Below, piece after piece: positions 15,599 to 24,457 of a stretch of DNA of 33,535 nucleotides. This DNA comes from Flavobacteriales bacterium (GTDB lineage Bacteria > Bacteroidota > Bacteroidia > Flavobacteriales > Schleiferiaceae). Under the pieces are notes generated by a model. That model had not been told where the DNA came from. It did not search any database and saw only the letters and a program-made list of their open reading frames with translations. The stretch lies in the NCBI GenBank assembly GCA_012269745.1, contig JAAXJR010000013.1:86357-119891 (forward strand), in the 5' to 3' direction. The translations under genes and the position numbers were made by a program. Every line of letters starts with the position of its first letter. Within the stretch, counting starts at the first letter, position 1.

Positions 15599-17179
15599 AT
15601 GGCAGAAGTAAATCCAGCTGAAATTTCAGCAATTCTCAAGCAACAACTCTCAGGGATGGCATCAGGTGCTGACCTTCAAGAGGTAGGTACTGTATTGGAA
15701 GTAGGTGATGGTATTGCACGCGCTTACGGCCTAACTAACGCACAGTCTGGTGAGTTGGTAGAATTTGAAAACGGTCAGAAAGGTATTGTATTGAACCTTG
15801 AAGAAGATAACGTAGGTATCGTATTGCTTGCGCCGTCTACTGATATCAAAGAGGGTTCTACAGTAAAGCGTACCAACACTATTGCATCTATTAACGTAGG
15901 TGAGGGAATGGTTGGTCGTGTAGTTGATACTCTAGGTAACCCAATCGATGGAAAGGGGCCTATCGAAGGTGAAACTTACGAGATGCCACTAGAGCGTAAA
16001 GCTCCTGGGGTAATCTACCGTCAGCCAGTAAACGAGCCAATGCAGACGGGTATTAAGTCAATTGATGCGATGATTCCTATCGGTCGTGGTCAGCGTGAGC
16101 TTATCATTGGTGACCGTCAAACTGGTAAGACTACAGTTGCTATCGATACCATCATCAACCAGAAAGAATTCTTCGACAAAGGCGAGCCAGTATACTGTAT
16201 CTACGTTGCTGTAGGTCAGAAAGGTTCAACGGTTGCGGGTATCGCTAAGACGTTGGAAGATGCAGGTGCATTGCAGTACACGACTATCGTTGCAGCAAAC
16301 GCATCTGATCCAGCTCCGATGCAGTTTTATGCACCATTTGCAGGTGCTGCGATCGGTGAGTACTTCCGTGATACAGGTCGTCCAGGTTTGATCATCTATG
16401 ATGACCTTAGTAAGCAGGCTGTTGCTTACCGTGAGGTATCTCTACTACTACGTCGCCCACCGGGCCGTGAGGCATACCCAGGTGATGTATTCTACTTGCA
16501 CTCAAGATTGCTAGAGCGTGCCGCGAAAGTGATCGCTGATGATACAATTGCTGCACAAATGAACGACCTACCTGAGTCTTTGAAAGGCAAGGTTAAAGGT
16601 GGTGGTTCGTTGACTGCTCTTCCTATTATCGAAACGCAAGCGGGTGACGTATCAGCTTACATTCCGACAAACGTAATTTCTATTACTGACGGTCAGATCT
16701 TCTTGGAGGCCGATTTGTTCAACTCAGGGGTACGTCCTGCGATTAACGTAGGTATCTCTGTATCGCGTGTAGGGGGTTCTGCTCAGATCAAGCCAATGAA
16801 GAAGGTATCTGGTACTTTGAAGCTTGACCAAGCACAGTACCGTGAGCTTGAAGCATTCGCGAAGTTCGGTTCTGACCTTGATGCTGCTACTATGGCAGTA
16901 ATTAACAAGGGCGAGCGTAACGTAGAAATCTTGAAGCAAGGTGTAAATGCTCCTATGTCAGTAGCACACCAGGTGGCAATTATCTACGTAGGTACGAAGG
17001 GTAAATTGAACAAAGTACCTGTAAACAAGGTAAAAGCGTTCGAGGTAGCACTTATTGAGTACATGGAAGCAAACCAGAAAGCAGCGCTAGACAGCATTGC
17101 AGCAGGTAAGTGGACGGATGCGGAGATCTCTGCGATCGAAGCTTCAGTTGCTGAGGTTCTTCCAACGTACGAAGCATAA
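15599..17179 (+). CDS. atpA: ATP synthase F1 subunit alpha
   Basis: This 526-residue non-catalytic nucleotide-binding subunit has Walker A GDRQTGKT at 171-178, the [20 protein letters not shown] block, the [11 protein letters not shown] region with Walker B (LIIYDDL), and the visible signature [17 protein letters not shown]. All family landmarks are present and length is normal. It is followed by a compact hairpin and then atpG. The beta and epsilon genes are not downstream, in line with the split atp loci of Bacteroidota. Confidence 0.99.
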   Translation: MAEVNPAEISAILKQQLSGMASGADLQEVGTVLEVGDGIARAYGLTNAQSGELVEFENGQKGIVLNLEEDNVGIVLLAPSTDIKEGSTVKRTNTIASINVGEGMVGRVVDTLGNPIDGKGPIEGETYEMPLERKAPGVIYRQPVNEPMQTGIKSIDAMIPIGRGQRELIIGDRQTGKTTVAIDTIINQKEFFDKGEPVYCIYVAVGQKGSTVAGIAKTLEDAGALQYTTIVAANASDPAPMQFYAPFAGAAIGEYFRDTGRPGLIIYDDLSKQAVAYREVSLLLRRPPGREAYPGDVFYLHSRLLERAAKVIADDTIAAQMNDLPESLKGKVKGGGSLTALPIIETQAGDVSAYIPTNVISITDGQIFLEADLFNSGVRPAINVGISVSRVGGSAQIKPMKKVSGTLKLDQAQYRELEAFAKFGSDLDAATMAVINKGERNVEILKQGVNAPMSVAHQVAIIYVGTKGKLNKVPVNKVKAFEVALIEYMEANQKAALDSIAAGKWTDAEISAIEASVAEVLPTYEA

Positions 17180-17191
17180 AAAGAAACTTAG

Positions 17192-17211
17192 CGCTGCGCC
17201 TTGACGCAGCG
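17192..17211 (+). other. Hairpin between atpA and atpG
   Basis: CGCTGCG at 17192-17198 and CGCAGCG at 17205-17211 form a perfect 7-bp GC-rich stem with a six-base loop CCTTGA. No T-run follows. It occupies the 49-base gap before atpG and could protect the upstream mRNA end or slow transcription or translation into atpG. Confidence 0.75.
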
Positions 17212-17228
17212 TCTAAACATTCCCAGAT

Positions 17229-18080
17229 ATGGCGAATTTAAAAGAGCTAAGAGTTAGAATTACTTCTATTGGCAGCACAATGAAGATCACTTCGGCAATG
17301 AAGATGGTAAGTGCAGCTAAGTTGAAGAAGGCGCAAGATGCTATCGTACAGATGCGTCCTTATGCTTCTAAATTGACAGAAATTCTACAAAAGGCTTCTT
17401 CTACACTGGATAGCAGCGAAAACGCTTATGGCGAAGATCGTGATACCAACCGCACACGTTTGGTTGTCATTACTTCAAACCGTGGTCTTTGTGGTGCATT
17501 TAACTCTAGCGTAGTGAAGAAAGCCAAAGCTTTCATGGCTGATAGTAACGATGACTTTAGCATTGTTGCCATCGGTAAGAAAGCGGGCGATGCATTTAAA
17601 AATGATGATCGTTTAGTTGAGCGCAACATTGAGTTGTGGGACAATATCAATTTTGATGCGGCTTCTGAGTATGCACAGAAATTGATGGACGGTTATTTAG
17701 CTGGCGAGTTCGACAAGGTTGTTTTGATTTACAACGCGTTCCGAAATGCTGCGGTGCAAGAGCCGACTGCGGAGCAGATGCTGCCTATATCAATTGATAC
17801 TGAAGGCCCAGTAGATACTACAGAGTACATCTACGAACCAACGAAATCAGAGATTCTTGAAGATTTGATCCCTACTTCGTTGAAGACGCAGTTCTTCGCA
17901 TCATTGCTTGATGCTAATGCTTCAGAGCACGGTGCACGTATGACAGCGATGCATAAAGCAACTGATAATGCAAAAGCGCTTCAGGGCGATCTTAAGTTGG
18001 AATACAACAAGGCACGTCAAGCGGCGATTACCAATGAAATCTTGGAAATTGTTGGTGGTGCAGACGCACTTGCTGGATAA
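17229..18080 (+). CDS. atpG: ATP synthase F1 subunit gamma
   Basis: This 283-residue central rotor shaft subunit has the two terminal coiled-coil helices. The N-terminal one includes RVRITSIGSTMKITSAMKMV and the C-terminal one ends in RQAAITNEILEIVGGADAL. The conserved middle NRGLCGAFN is also present. Length is normal. It is the last gene of this atp operon and is followed after 25 bases by a strong terminator. Confidence 0.98.
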   Translation: MANLKELRVRITSIGSTMKITSAMKMVSAAKLKKAQDAIVQMRPYASKLTEILQKASSTLDSSENAYGEDRDTNRTRLVVITSNRGLCGAFNSSVVKKAKAFMADSNDDFSIVAIGKKAGDAFKNDDRLVERNIELWDNINFDAASEYAQKLMDGYLAGEFDKVVLIYNAFRNAAVQEPTAEQMLPISIDTEGPVDTTEYIYEPTKSEILEDLIPTSLKTQFFASLLDANASEHGARMTAMHKATDNAKALQGDLKLEYNKARQAAITNEILEIVGGADALAG

Positions 18081-18105
18081 TAAAGAAAGCTTACACTTTT
18101 TAGTG

Positions 18106-18138
18106 ATCCCCTTTTGCCCCGGCAGAAGGGGATTTTTG
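18106..18138 (+). terminator. Rho-independent terminator of the atp operon
   Basis: ATCCCCTT at 18106-18113 pairs with AAGGGGAT at 18126-18133, with further TGC/GCA pairing inside the loop, followed by TTTTTG and more T-rich sequence. It closes the transcript 25 bases after atpG. Confidence 0.92.
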
Positions 18139-18144
18139 TTTTCT

Positions 18145-18158
18145 GTCTCCCTTGAGAC
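18145..18158. repeat. Short palindrome GTCTC-CCTT-GAGAC
   Basis: A 5-bp inverted repeat with a four-base spacer lies between the atp terminator and the small helix-turn-helix gene, with a further GAGAC at 18177-18181. It could be an operator for that gene or a second weak terminator hairpin, since a T-rich run follows. Evidence is limited to the symmetry and place. Confidence 0.35.
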
Positions 18159-18232
18159 TATTTTTCTTCTCTTAATGAGACGGCTCTTTTTTAGCTTAAA
18201 TTGGTTGAACCATCCAATAATATCTAACAACC

Positions 18233-18409
18233 ATGAGCCACTCGGAAATTCTAGAAAAGGAATTTATCAGTATAGCGGAACTAATGAAGCTCTTCGATAT
18301 CTCGAGAGCTACCGCTCAACGTTTATTGAAGAAAGGGGAGGTTAGGAGCGAAAAGCTCGGAGGAAAGGTGATTATTCCTACTCGCCCACTACGCGAAAAA
18401 TTTGCATAA
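18233..18409 (+). CDS. Small helix-turn-helix DNA-binding protein
   Basis: This is a 58-residue frame beginning MSHSEILEKEFISIAELMKL. The segment ISIAELMKLFDISRATAQRL followed by LKKGEVRSEKLGGKVIIP has the layout of excisionase/MerR-like helix-turn-helix domains: two helices, a turn at DIS-R, a recognition helix, then a wing with paired Gly. Nothing else is in the protein, so it is a stand-alone DNA binder. It sits in its own 380-base interval between the atp terminator and the histidine kinase, with 49 bases to the latter. A short palindrome lies upstream. No integrase or mobile gene is nearby, so an autoregulator or local regulator is more likely than a true excisionase. Target unknown. Confidence 0.75.
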   Translation: MSHSEILEKEFISIAELMKLFDISRATAQRLLKKGEVRSEKLGGKVIIPTRPLREKFA

Positions 18410-18458
18410 AATTCTACGCGAGTATCGCCTCTAGTGAGGAAAACCCTAAATTCGGAGT

Positions 18459-19874
18459 ATGCGTTTTCTAACCCTCCGAGTACGTACGTTTCTATTCATG
18501 ATGCTGAATCTATTGTTAGCTTTTTTGCTGACAGGTGCGTTCAGTTTATTCCATTTCCAAGAGGAGACGGCAGATTACCATGTTGAGCGACTGGAGCGTA
18601 AGGAGAATGCCATTCTAAGTCACATTGATTATGTCGTATCTGGTCAGGACAGTCTTCCTCGTTCTATTAATGAGTGGCATGAAGTTTTTGCTGGACGAGT
18701 AAGCGAGATTGGGTCTATTCACAAGCTGGATATTGCCATTTACCATCCTAAAGGAGATTTGATAGCGGCATCAATCATGCAGCTGGAAAACACGGATGTT
18801 CTGCCGAATAGATTGAATGAGTTTCCGAAAGGAGGAAGAAGAGTACCGCTAGGGAGGAGTGTTGAAGACAGAGGCGATTTGCTCATTAGTACAAGTGAGA
18901 TTATTACGCCAAGTAATGAGGTTATGCTTATTGTAAAGACGCTTTACCGCGTGGACCACTCGGCTATTCCTGAAGGGGATATTGAGTTTCTAAAGCAACT
19001 CGTTTTTGTTTACTTGTTCCTTTTACTTCTTGGAATTTTGCTGGCATTTGTACTTTCAAACTATATCAGTCAGAACATGAAGCGCGTCATTGAGCAATTG
19101 AAAAAGTTTCGATTGAATAAGTCGAATGAAAAGCTCGATTGGAAGTTCGACGATGAGATAGGCGAGTTAATACAGCAGTACAACGATATGGTAGATCAAT
19201 TGGAGCAGACAGCCGTAGAATTGGCCACAAGTGAAAGAGAGAGCGCTTGGAAAGAAATGGCTCAGCAGGTCGCTCACGAGATTAAGAATCCATTGACACC
19301 TATGCGCTTAACGCTACAAATGATGGAGCGCGAAAAAGATATCGAAGAGGTTAGAGAAATGGCCGCCAACCTTCTAGAGGAGGTTGAGAACCTCACCCAT
19401 ATAGCTGAAGCTTTTTCGAGGTTTGCACAAATGCCCGGCTTGCAGCTCGAGCGTTACGATATATCCTACCAAACCAACAGGGCGGTAGGACTGTATGCCG
19501 ATCGTGGAGTAAGCTTTATTTCTTCCGGCCCAGTGTATGCAAAAGTGGATAAGGAGCAGTGGTCTCGTATCATGCACAACCTAGTGAAGAATGCCATTCA
19601 GAGTGTTTCAGATGAGAGAGAGGCTGAGATAGTGGTTGCTGTAAATAAAGACAGTAAATACGCTCATATTAGGGTGAGGGACAATGGTGAAGGTATTCCA
19701 AAGGAAATGCAGGAGCGCGTCTTTGAGCCCAACTTTACCACGAAGAGCTCAGGTATGGGCCTTGGACTGGCGATGGTCAAAAACTTGATCGAGAACTTTG
19801 GCGGTAGCATCCGCTTTGAAACATCCTCTGAAGGGACAGAATTTATCATTGAATTACCTATCATAACTGAATAA
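18459..19874 (+). CDS. Sensor histidine kinase (HAMP, orphan)
   Basis: This 471-residue kinase has a first membrane helix at about 11-30, a periplasmic sensor region of about 150 residues, and a second helix at about 179-202. A HAMP-like linker leads to the H-box QVAHEIKNPLTPMRLTLQ with His273. The ATPase domain carries the N-box HNLVKNAIQSV, G1 DNGEGIP (Asp408 on) and G2 GMGLGLAMVKN. The H-box with HEIKNPLTP is the NtrY-like type common in Bacteroidota. No response regulator gene is adjacent, so its partner must lie elsewhere. It starts a tight plus-strand series; the next gene begins two bases after its stop. Confidence 0.94.
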   Translation: MRFLTLRVRTFLFMMLNLLLAFLLTGAFSLFHFQEETADYHVERLERKENAILSHIDYVVSGQDSLPRSINEWHEVFAGRVSEIGSIHKLDIAIYHPKGDLIAASIMQLENTDVLPNRLNEFPKGGRRVPLGRSVEDRGDLLISTSEIITPSNEVMLIVKTLYRVDHSAIPEGDIEFLKQLVFVYLFLLLLGILLAFVLSNYISQNMKRVIEQLKKFRLNKSNEKLDWKFDDEIGELIQQYNDMVDQLEQTAVELATSERESAWKEMAQQVAHEIKNPLTPMRLTLQMMEREKDIEEVREMAANLLEEVENLTHIAEAFSRFAQMPGLQLERYDISYQTNRAVGLYADRGVSFISSGPVYAKVDKEQWSRIMHNLVKNAIQSVSDEREAEIVVAVNKDSKYAHIRVRDNGEGIPKEMQERVFEPNFTTKSSGMGLGLAMVKNLIENFGGSIRFETSSEGTEFIIELPIITE

Positions 19875-19875
19875 C

Positions 19876-20661
19876 ATGGACCAATTCCAAAACCTCATCG
19901 TAGAGAAGAATGACGGTATTACTCTATTAGTATTGAACCGTCCAAAACAACTTAATGCCCTCAATAAAGACTTGCTTTGGGAGCTAAACGCCGCCTTTGA
20001 GACGCTTAGAGACGATGCTGATACCAAGGTGGTGATTCTCACGGGTTCCGGAGAGAAAGCCTTCGTTGCGGGTGCCGACATCAAGGAGTTTGCTTCATTT
20101 AATGGAGAGCAAGGAACTGAGCTCGCTAAGAACGGTCACATGACTGTATTCAACTTGATTGAAGAGTTTCCTAAACCTGTTATTGCTGCGGTCAATGGTT
20201 TTGCATTAGGCGGTGGACTAGAACTCGCTATGTCTGCTCACGTTCGCATTGCATCCGATAACGCCCGTATGGGTCTTCCCGAGACGTCTCTTGGTCTCAT
20301 TCCCGGATATGGAGGAACACAACGCCTTCCTCAACTAATAGGCAAGGGAAGGGCCTTAGAAATGATTTTTAGCGCTAAGATGATTGATGCACAAACGGCA
20401 TTGAATTACGGATTAGTCAATCAAGTAGTTCCTCAGGCTGAACTAATGGAGGCTGCTCAGAATATGGCAAAGTCCTTTATGAAAAATAGTATTGTCGCCA
20501 TGGGTTATGCTATTGAAGCGGTGAATGCTGGTTTACTCGAAGGCTCAGTAGGCTATGACGTGGAAGTACAGGCTTTTGGCGATTGTTTCAATACCGAGGA
20601 CTTTAAAGAAGGGACTACGGCATTCATTGAAAAGCGCAAACCAGATTTCCCAGGCGCATAA
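19876..20661 (+). CDS. Enoyl-CoA hydratase/isomerase family protein
   Basis: This 261-residue crotonase-fold protein hydrates trans-2-enoyl-CoA in beta-oxidation-type pathways. The oxyanion-hole segments AFVAGADIKEF and NGFALGGGLELAM are present. Both catalytic Glu positions are kept, in GGGLELAMS and in GLPETSLGLIPGYGGTQRL, which favours true hydratase activity over a divergent crotonase. It lies two bases after the kinase gene and overlaps the esterase start as TAATG. The real acyl-CoA substrate cannot be read from the sequence. Confidence 0.93.
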   Translation: MDQFQNLIVEKNDGITLLVLNRPKQLNALNKDLLWELNAAFETLRDDADTKVVILTGSGEKAFVAGADIKEFASFNGEQGTELAKNGHMTVFNLIEEFPKPVIAAVNGFALGGGLELAMSAHVRIASDNARMGLPETSLGLIPGYGGTQRLPQLIGKGRALEMIFSAKMIDAQTALNYGLVNQVVPQAELMEAAQNMAKSFMKNSIVAMGYAIEAVNAGLLEGSVGYDVEVQAFGDCFNTEDFKEGTTAFIEKRKPDFPGA

Positions 20662-21326
20662 TGTCAACACACTTTCTTGAGGTCCGTCAGCAGCAGCGAG
20701 TCGACGTTTTGGGTGAATTAAATGCAAACACCACGGACATTTGGCTTGCATTGCACGGTTATGGTCAGTTAGTAGAATATTTTCAAAGACATTTTAGAGA
20801 AAGTGTAAGCTCTTCAAGAGCCTTTGTCTTTCCACAAGGCGCACATAAGTTTTACCTTCAAGGCACCGAGGGTCGTGTCGGAGCCTCTTGGATGACCAAG
20901 GAAGATAGACTGACAGATATCGATAATCAACGCTTTTATTTGGACGAAGTGTGTAATTGGGCATCAAACCAAGCACCCAAAGCACGTTTCCATATGCTTG
21001 GATTCAGCCAAGGCGTGGCCACAGGAATGCGTTTCCTCGGGTACTCAAAAGTTACCTTTCACAGTTTGCTAGCTTGGGCAGGGAGTTGGCCGCCGGATCT
21101 CGATGAAAAGAGCCAATTAGCGACGAGAGCTTTGCACATGAGCGCATGGTTCGGGACAAAAGATCCATTCGTTGACGAAGCCAAAAAGCAAGAGCGAATA
21201 AAACATTACAAAGAAAACTATAGCATAGTCCCTGATGTGGGGACATATGAGGGCAAGCATACCTTCGATTCCAATATCTTAGCGAGCGAAATAGCCCGCT
21301 TAGAACAACTAACACTCAAACGATGA
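20661..21326 (+). CDS. Alpha/beta hydrolase, carboxylesterase-like
   Basis: This 221-residue cytoplasmic hydrolase has no signal peptide. The nucleophile elbow GFSQG holds Ser116, the oxyanion loop is LHGYGQ at 31-36, Asp168 is in FGTKDPF and His200 in EGKHTFD. Together these form a complete Ser-Asp-His triad in the order of the phospholipase/carboxylesterase (YpfH/Fsh1-like) group. Likely substrates are small acyl esters or thioesters. It is coupled at both ends (TAATG with the hydratase, ATGA with the DUF819 gene), so it probably works in the same expression unit, but a shared pathway is not shown. Confidence 0.88.
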   Translation: MSTHFLEVRQQQRVDVLGELNANTTDIWLALHGYGQLVEYFQRHFRESVSSSRAFVFPQGAHKFYLQGTEGRVGASWMTKEDRLTDIDNQRFYLDEVCNWASNQAPKARFHMLGFSQGVATGMRFLGYSKVTFHSLLAWAGSWPPDLDEKSQLATRALHMSAWFGTKDPFVDEAKKQERIKHYKENYSIVPDVGTYEGKHTFDSNILASEIARLEQLTLKR

Positions 21327-22579
21327 CACACGAAATAGATCCTTGGATTACTAATGACGCGACCCTTTTCGGGATTTTGGCCGCTATGTTGGGCGGAATC
21401 TTTCTTACTGCGAAGAGCGAAAACCCGTTTTGGAAGAAATTCTACAAGTACATTCCCGCACTATTGTTGTGTTATTTCCTACCATCGTTATTGACCACAT
21501 TTGAAATTATTGACCCAAAGCAGAGCCGTCTGTATTTTATGGCATCCCGCTACTTGCTGCCTGCAGCCCTTATTTTATTGACACTAAGCATAGATTTTGG
21601 AGAGGTAAAAAAGCTAGGCCCGAAAGCTTTAATCATGTTCTTTACAGGAACTGTAGGTGTCATCATCGGGGGTCCAATTTCAATTTTATTGTTTAGTGTT
21701 ATTGCACCGGATATAATTGGTGCTAATCCTGAAGAGATTTGGCGTGGTATGACCACTGTCGCCGGTTCTTGGATTGGCGGTGGAGCAAATCAAGCAGCCA
21801 TGAAGGAGGTCTTTGAAGTTAGTGAAGGCATCTTTTCGGCCATGGTTACTGTAGACGTTCTTGTAGCTGAGTTGTGGATGGCATTCTTGCTCATTGGTGT
21901 GGCCAAAGCAAAAAATATTGATGCAAGGTTTAAGGCGGATGCATCTTCTGTGCTAGCGCTTCAAGAGAAAATGGAAGCCTACACTGCGAGCATTTCTAAA
22001 ATCCCAACATTTAACGACCTCATCTACATCTTGGCCATTGCTTTTGGAGCAACAGGCTTAGCTCATGGATTGAGTGATATTATTGCTCCATTCATTAGTG
22101 AAAACTACCCTGTACTTGCCAAATTTAGTCTGACCTCTGGATTCTTTTGGTTGGTGGTGATAGCCACCACTATAGGTATTGCATTGAGCTTTACGAAGGC
22201 TAGAAATTTAGAAGGAGTTGGAGCTTCGAAAGTAGGCTCAGTGTTTATCTACATACTTGTAGCAACCATAGGGATGAGCATGAACGTTATGGAGGTATTT
22301 GAAAACCCCGGCCTATTTGCAGTAGGTTTAGTGTGGATGTTTATCCACGTAGGTCTGATGTTTTTGGTGGCGAAGATTATTAAAGCCCCGTACTTCTTCT
22401 TGGCAGTTGGGTCTAAGGCAAATATTGGAGGGGCAGCCAGTGCTCCAGTGGTAGCTGCAGCCTTCCATCCAGCACTTGCTCCTGTGGGAGTTCTTTTGGC
22501 GGTTCTAGGCTATGCCTTGGGAACTTACGGCGCCTACATCTGTGGCCTCTTAATGCAAGGAGCAGCAGGTGTCTACTAA
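21323..22579 (+). CDS. DUF819 family membrane protein
   Basis: This 418-residue integral membrane protein has about ten to twelve hydrophobic helices. Landmarks of the DUF819 (YjcL-like) family are GSWIGGGANQAAMKEVFE in the first half and GSKANIGGAASAPVVAAAFH in the second. These paired Gly/Ala-rich motifs suggest an inverted-repeat transporter fold. The family is uncharacterised; a transporter of a small organic ion is a reasonable guess. The start overlaps the esterase stop as ATGA and the end overlaps the next gene by 11 bases. Confidence 0.9.
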   Translation: MTHEIDPWITNDATLFGILAAMLGGIFLTAKSENPFWKKFYKYIPALLLCYFLPSLLTTFEIIDPKQSRLYFMASRYLLPAALILLTLSIDFGEVKKLGPKALIMFFTGTVGVIIGGPISILLFSVIAPDIIGANPEEIWRGMTTVAGSWIGGGANQAAMKEVFEVSEGIFSAMVTVDVLVAELWMAFLLIGVAKAKNIDARFKADASSVLALQEKMEAYTASISKIPTFNDLIYILAIAFGATGLAHGLSDIIAPFISENYPVLAKFSLTSGFFWLVVIATTIGIALSFTKARNLEGVGASKVGSVFIYILVATIGMSMNVMEVFENPGLFAVGLVWMFIHVGLMFLVAKIIKAPYFFLAVGSKANIGGAASAPVVAAAFHPALAPVGVLLAVLGYALGTYGAYICGLLMQGAAGVY

Positions 22580-23075
22580 GGAAATAGATATTAAAAACGG
22601 GAGAGCCTTCCCTGAACCGTTTAGATTTTACCTGTTGATTGGTATTATCTGTATTTCCACTATAGCTGCTGGAGAATACATCGGTTTTGGCTTTTTACTC
22701 ATTCCTATTCTTGGAATAACAGCAAGACGTGGTACTCAATTTAGGGGCGAGGAGTATCGCCGCTATTTTTCTGTTCTTGGACTCAAATTCGGATCTTGGG
22801 AACAGGTGAAAGAAGGAGAGGATCTAGTGCTTTTAGGCCTTCATATGAGTAGCCAATTCGGTTCGTACGGCGGTTTGCTTAGCACGAAAGAGGAAAAGGT
22901 ATGGACGCTGTATCTTGTAGATTCAAAGCATAGAAATAAGCGTGATTTAGGCATTTCGCTTCACAAAGAAGAATTAACACAAAGAGCAATGGAGGTCGTT
23001 GCGAACTCCTCATTAGAATTGGTGCCGTATGCACCTGTAATTTCGCAGCAAACTCAGAGCAGAAAAAGACGATAA
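22569..23075 (+). CDS. Small membrane protein, two N-terminal helices
   Basis: This 168-residue protein starts with GTG inside the end of the DUF819 gene. A hydrophobic hairpin at about 20-52 (FYLLIGIICISTIAAGEYIG then FGFLLIPILGI) is followed by a soluble domain that may be PH-like and a basic tail (SRKRR). I do not recognise a named family. The 11-base overlap with the DUF819 gene and one-base gap to the M28 peptidase show it belongs to the same unit. The clean frame and tight packing support it as real. Function unknown. Confidence 0.75.
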   Translation: MSTKEIDIKNGRAFPEPFRFYLLIGIICISTIAAGEYIGFGFLLIPILGITARRGTQFRGEEYRRYFSVLGLKFGSWEQVKEGEDLVLLGLHMSSQFGSYGGLLSTKEEKVWTLYLVDSKHRNKRDLGISLHKEELTQRAMEVVANSSLELVPYAPVISQQTQSRKRR

Positions 23076-23076
23076 C

Positions 23077-24441
23077 ATGAGAAATTTATTTCTAGGACTT
23101 GCCTTGGGCATTTGCGCTCAGACTATGGCTCAAGAAGCACCGGCAGATGCAAAGGATGTAATCAAAGCTATCTACACAGAGGCTTTGGGTGAACAACAAG
23201 GCTACAATTGGCTGTATCACATTTGTACAGAAATAGGTCCACGTCCTAGCGGATCGGAAGCTTCGAATGAAGCAGCGCGATACACCATGCAAATGATGCT
23301 TAATGCGGGCGCTGATACGGCTTGGTTACAACCCGTAGAAGTTCCAAAATGGCACCGCGGAGACGAATGGTCGAAAGCGTACGCGGGAGGCGAGCCGGTT
23401 TCTCTTCCTACTACTGCATTAGGAGGTTCCGTTCCTACACCAATGGAAGGAGTGAAGGCAGAAGTTGTTGAGGTGGGTTCTTTCGAAGAACTTGAAGCGC
23501 TAGGAGAGGAAGGAATCAAAGGAAAAATAGTCTTCTACAATACCTACATGGACCACAGCTTGATTAGCACCTTTAACGCTTATGGCGGCGCTGTCAAGTA
23601 CCGTTGGGCGGGTGCTATGGAAGCAGGCAAATATGGCGCTGTTGCTACAGTGATGCGCTCTGTCACCCTACTTCGCGATGATTTGCCCCACACAGGTGCA
23701 ATGAGCTATGGAGATAGCGAGGTGAAGGTGCCTTCGGCTGCGATTTCTTGGCAGGCAGCAGATAAGCTGAGCACTATGTTGGAAGGCGGAAAGGTCGAAT
23801 TAGAACTGTATTTGGACTGTGGCGTACAAGGGACAGCCACGAACTACAACATGATTGCAGATTTCAGAGGAAGTGAAAAGCCAGAGGAGATTATGCTTGT
23901 AGGTGGCCACATTGACTCTTGGGATTTGGGACAGGGAGCGCAAGATGACGGCGCTGGATGTGCACATGCTATGCAGGTGCCGAACCTTATGCGTAAGGCC
24001 GGTTATCAGAACAAGAGAACGGTTCGTGTGGTCCTTTGGGCAAACGAGGAATTTGGATTAGATGGCGCGAAGGAATACGCTCGTTGGGCCAAGGAAAACG
24101 GAGTGCATCACTGGGTGGCTATGGAAAGCGACGGAGGCGGAGATGTCCCTAGAGGCTTCGGTATTGGTGCAGATGATACTCGTATTGAGCAAGTAAGAAC
24201 GTTTAAGAGCTTGTTGAGCCCATATGGTCTTCATGTCTTTGCAAAGGGGGGCGGTGGAGCCGATTTAAGCCCGCTGCGCGGCTACGACAACTTCTTTATT
24301 GGATACCGTCCAGAGAGTCAGCGGTACTTTGATTTTCACCATAGCGCGCGTGATAATATAGATGCCATTCACCCACGAAGCTTAGAAATGGGTGCGGCTT
24401 CAATGAGTGCGTTATATTACTTATTAGACAACTTAGACTAA
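23077..24441 (+). CDS. Secreted M28 family zinc peptidase
   Basis: This 454-residue exported peptidase has signal peptide MRNLFLGLALGICAQTMAQ. The two-zinc site is complete: His278 in GGHIDSWDLG, Asp291 in AQDDGAG, Glu324-Glu325 in ANEEFGLDG, Asp352 in MESDGGG and His421/422 in DFHHSARD. A PA-like inserted domain spans about 115-240. It resembles plasma glutamate carboxypeptidase-type M28 enzymes, which release amino acids from peptides. No C-terminal type IX sorting domain is visible, so a periplasmic place is likely. It lies between the small membrane protein and the glycosidase-kinase gene, 16 bases before the latter. Confidence 0.92.
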   Translation: MRNLFLGLALGICAQTMAQEAPADAKDVIKAIYTEALGEQQGYNWLYHICTEIGPRPSGSEASNEAARYTMQMMLNAGADTAWLQPVEVPKWHRGDEWSKAYAGGEPVSLPTTALGGSVPTPMEGVKAEVVEVGSFEELEALGEEGIKGKIVFYNTYMDHSLISTFNAYGGAVKYRWAGAMEAGKYGAVATVMRSVTLLRDDLPHTGAMSYGDSEVKVPSAAISWQAADKLSTMLEGGKVELELYLDCGVQGTATNYNMIADFRGSEKPEEIMLVGGHIDSWDLGQGAQDDGAGCAHAMQVPNLMRKAGYQNKRTVRVVLWANEEFGLDGAKEYARWAKENGVHHWVAMESDGGGDVPRGFGIGADDTRIEQVRTFKSLLSPYGLHVFAKGGGGADLSPLRGYDNFFIGYRPESQRYFDFHHSARDNIDAIHPRSLEMGAASMSALYYLLDNLD

Positions 24442-24457
24442 CAACACCTAAACTGCT

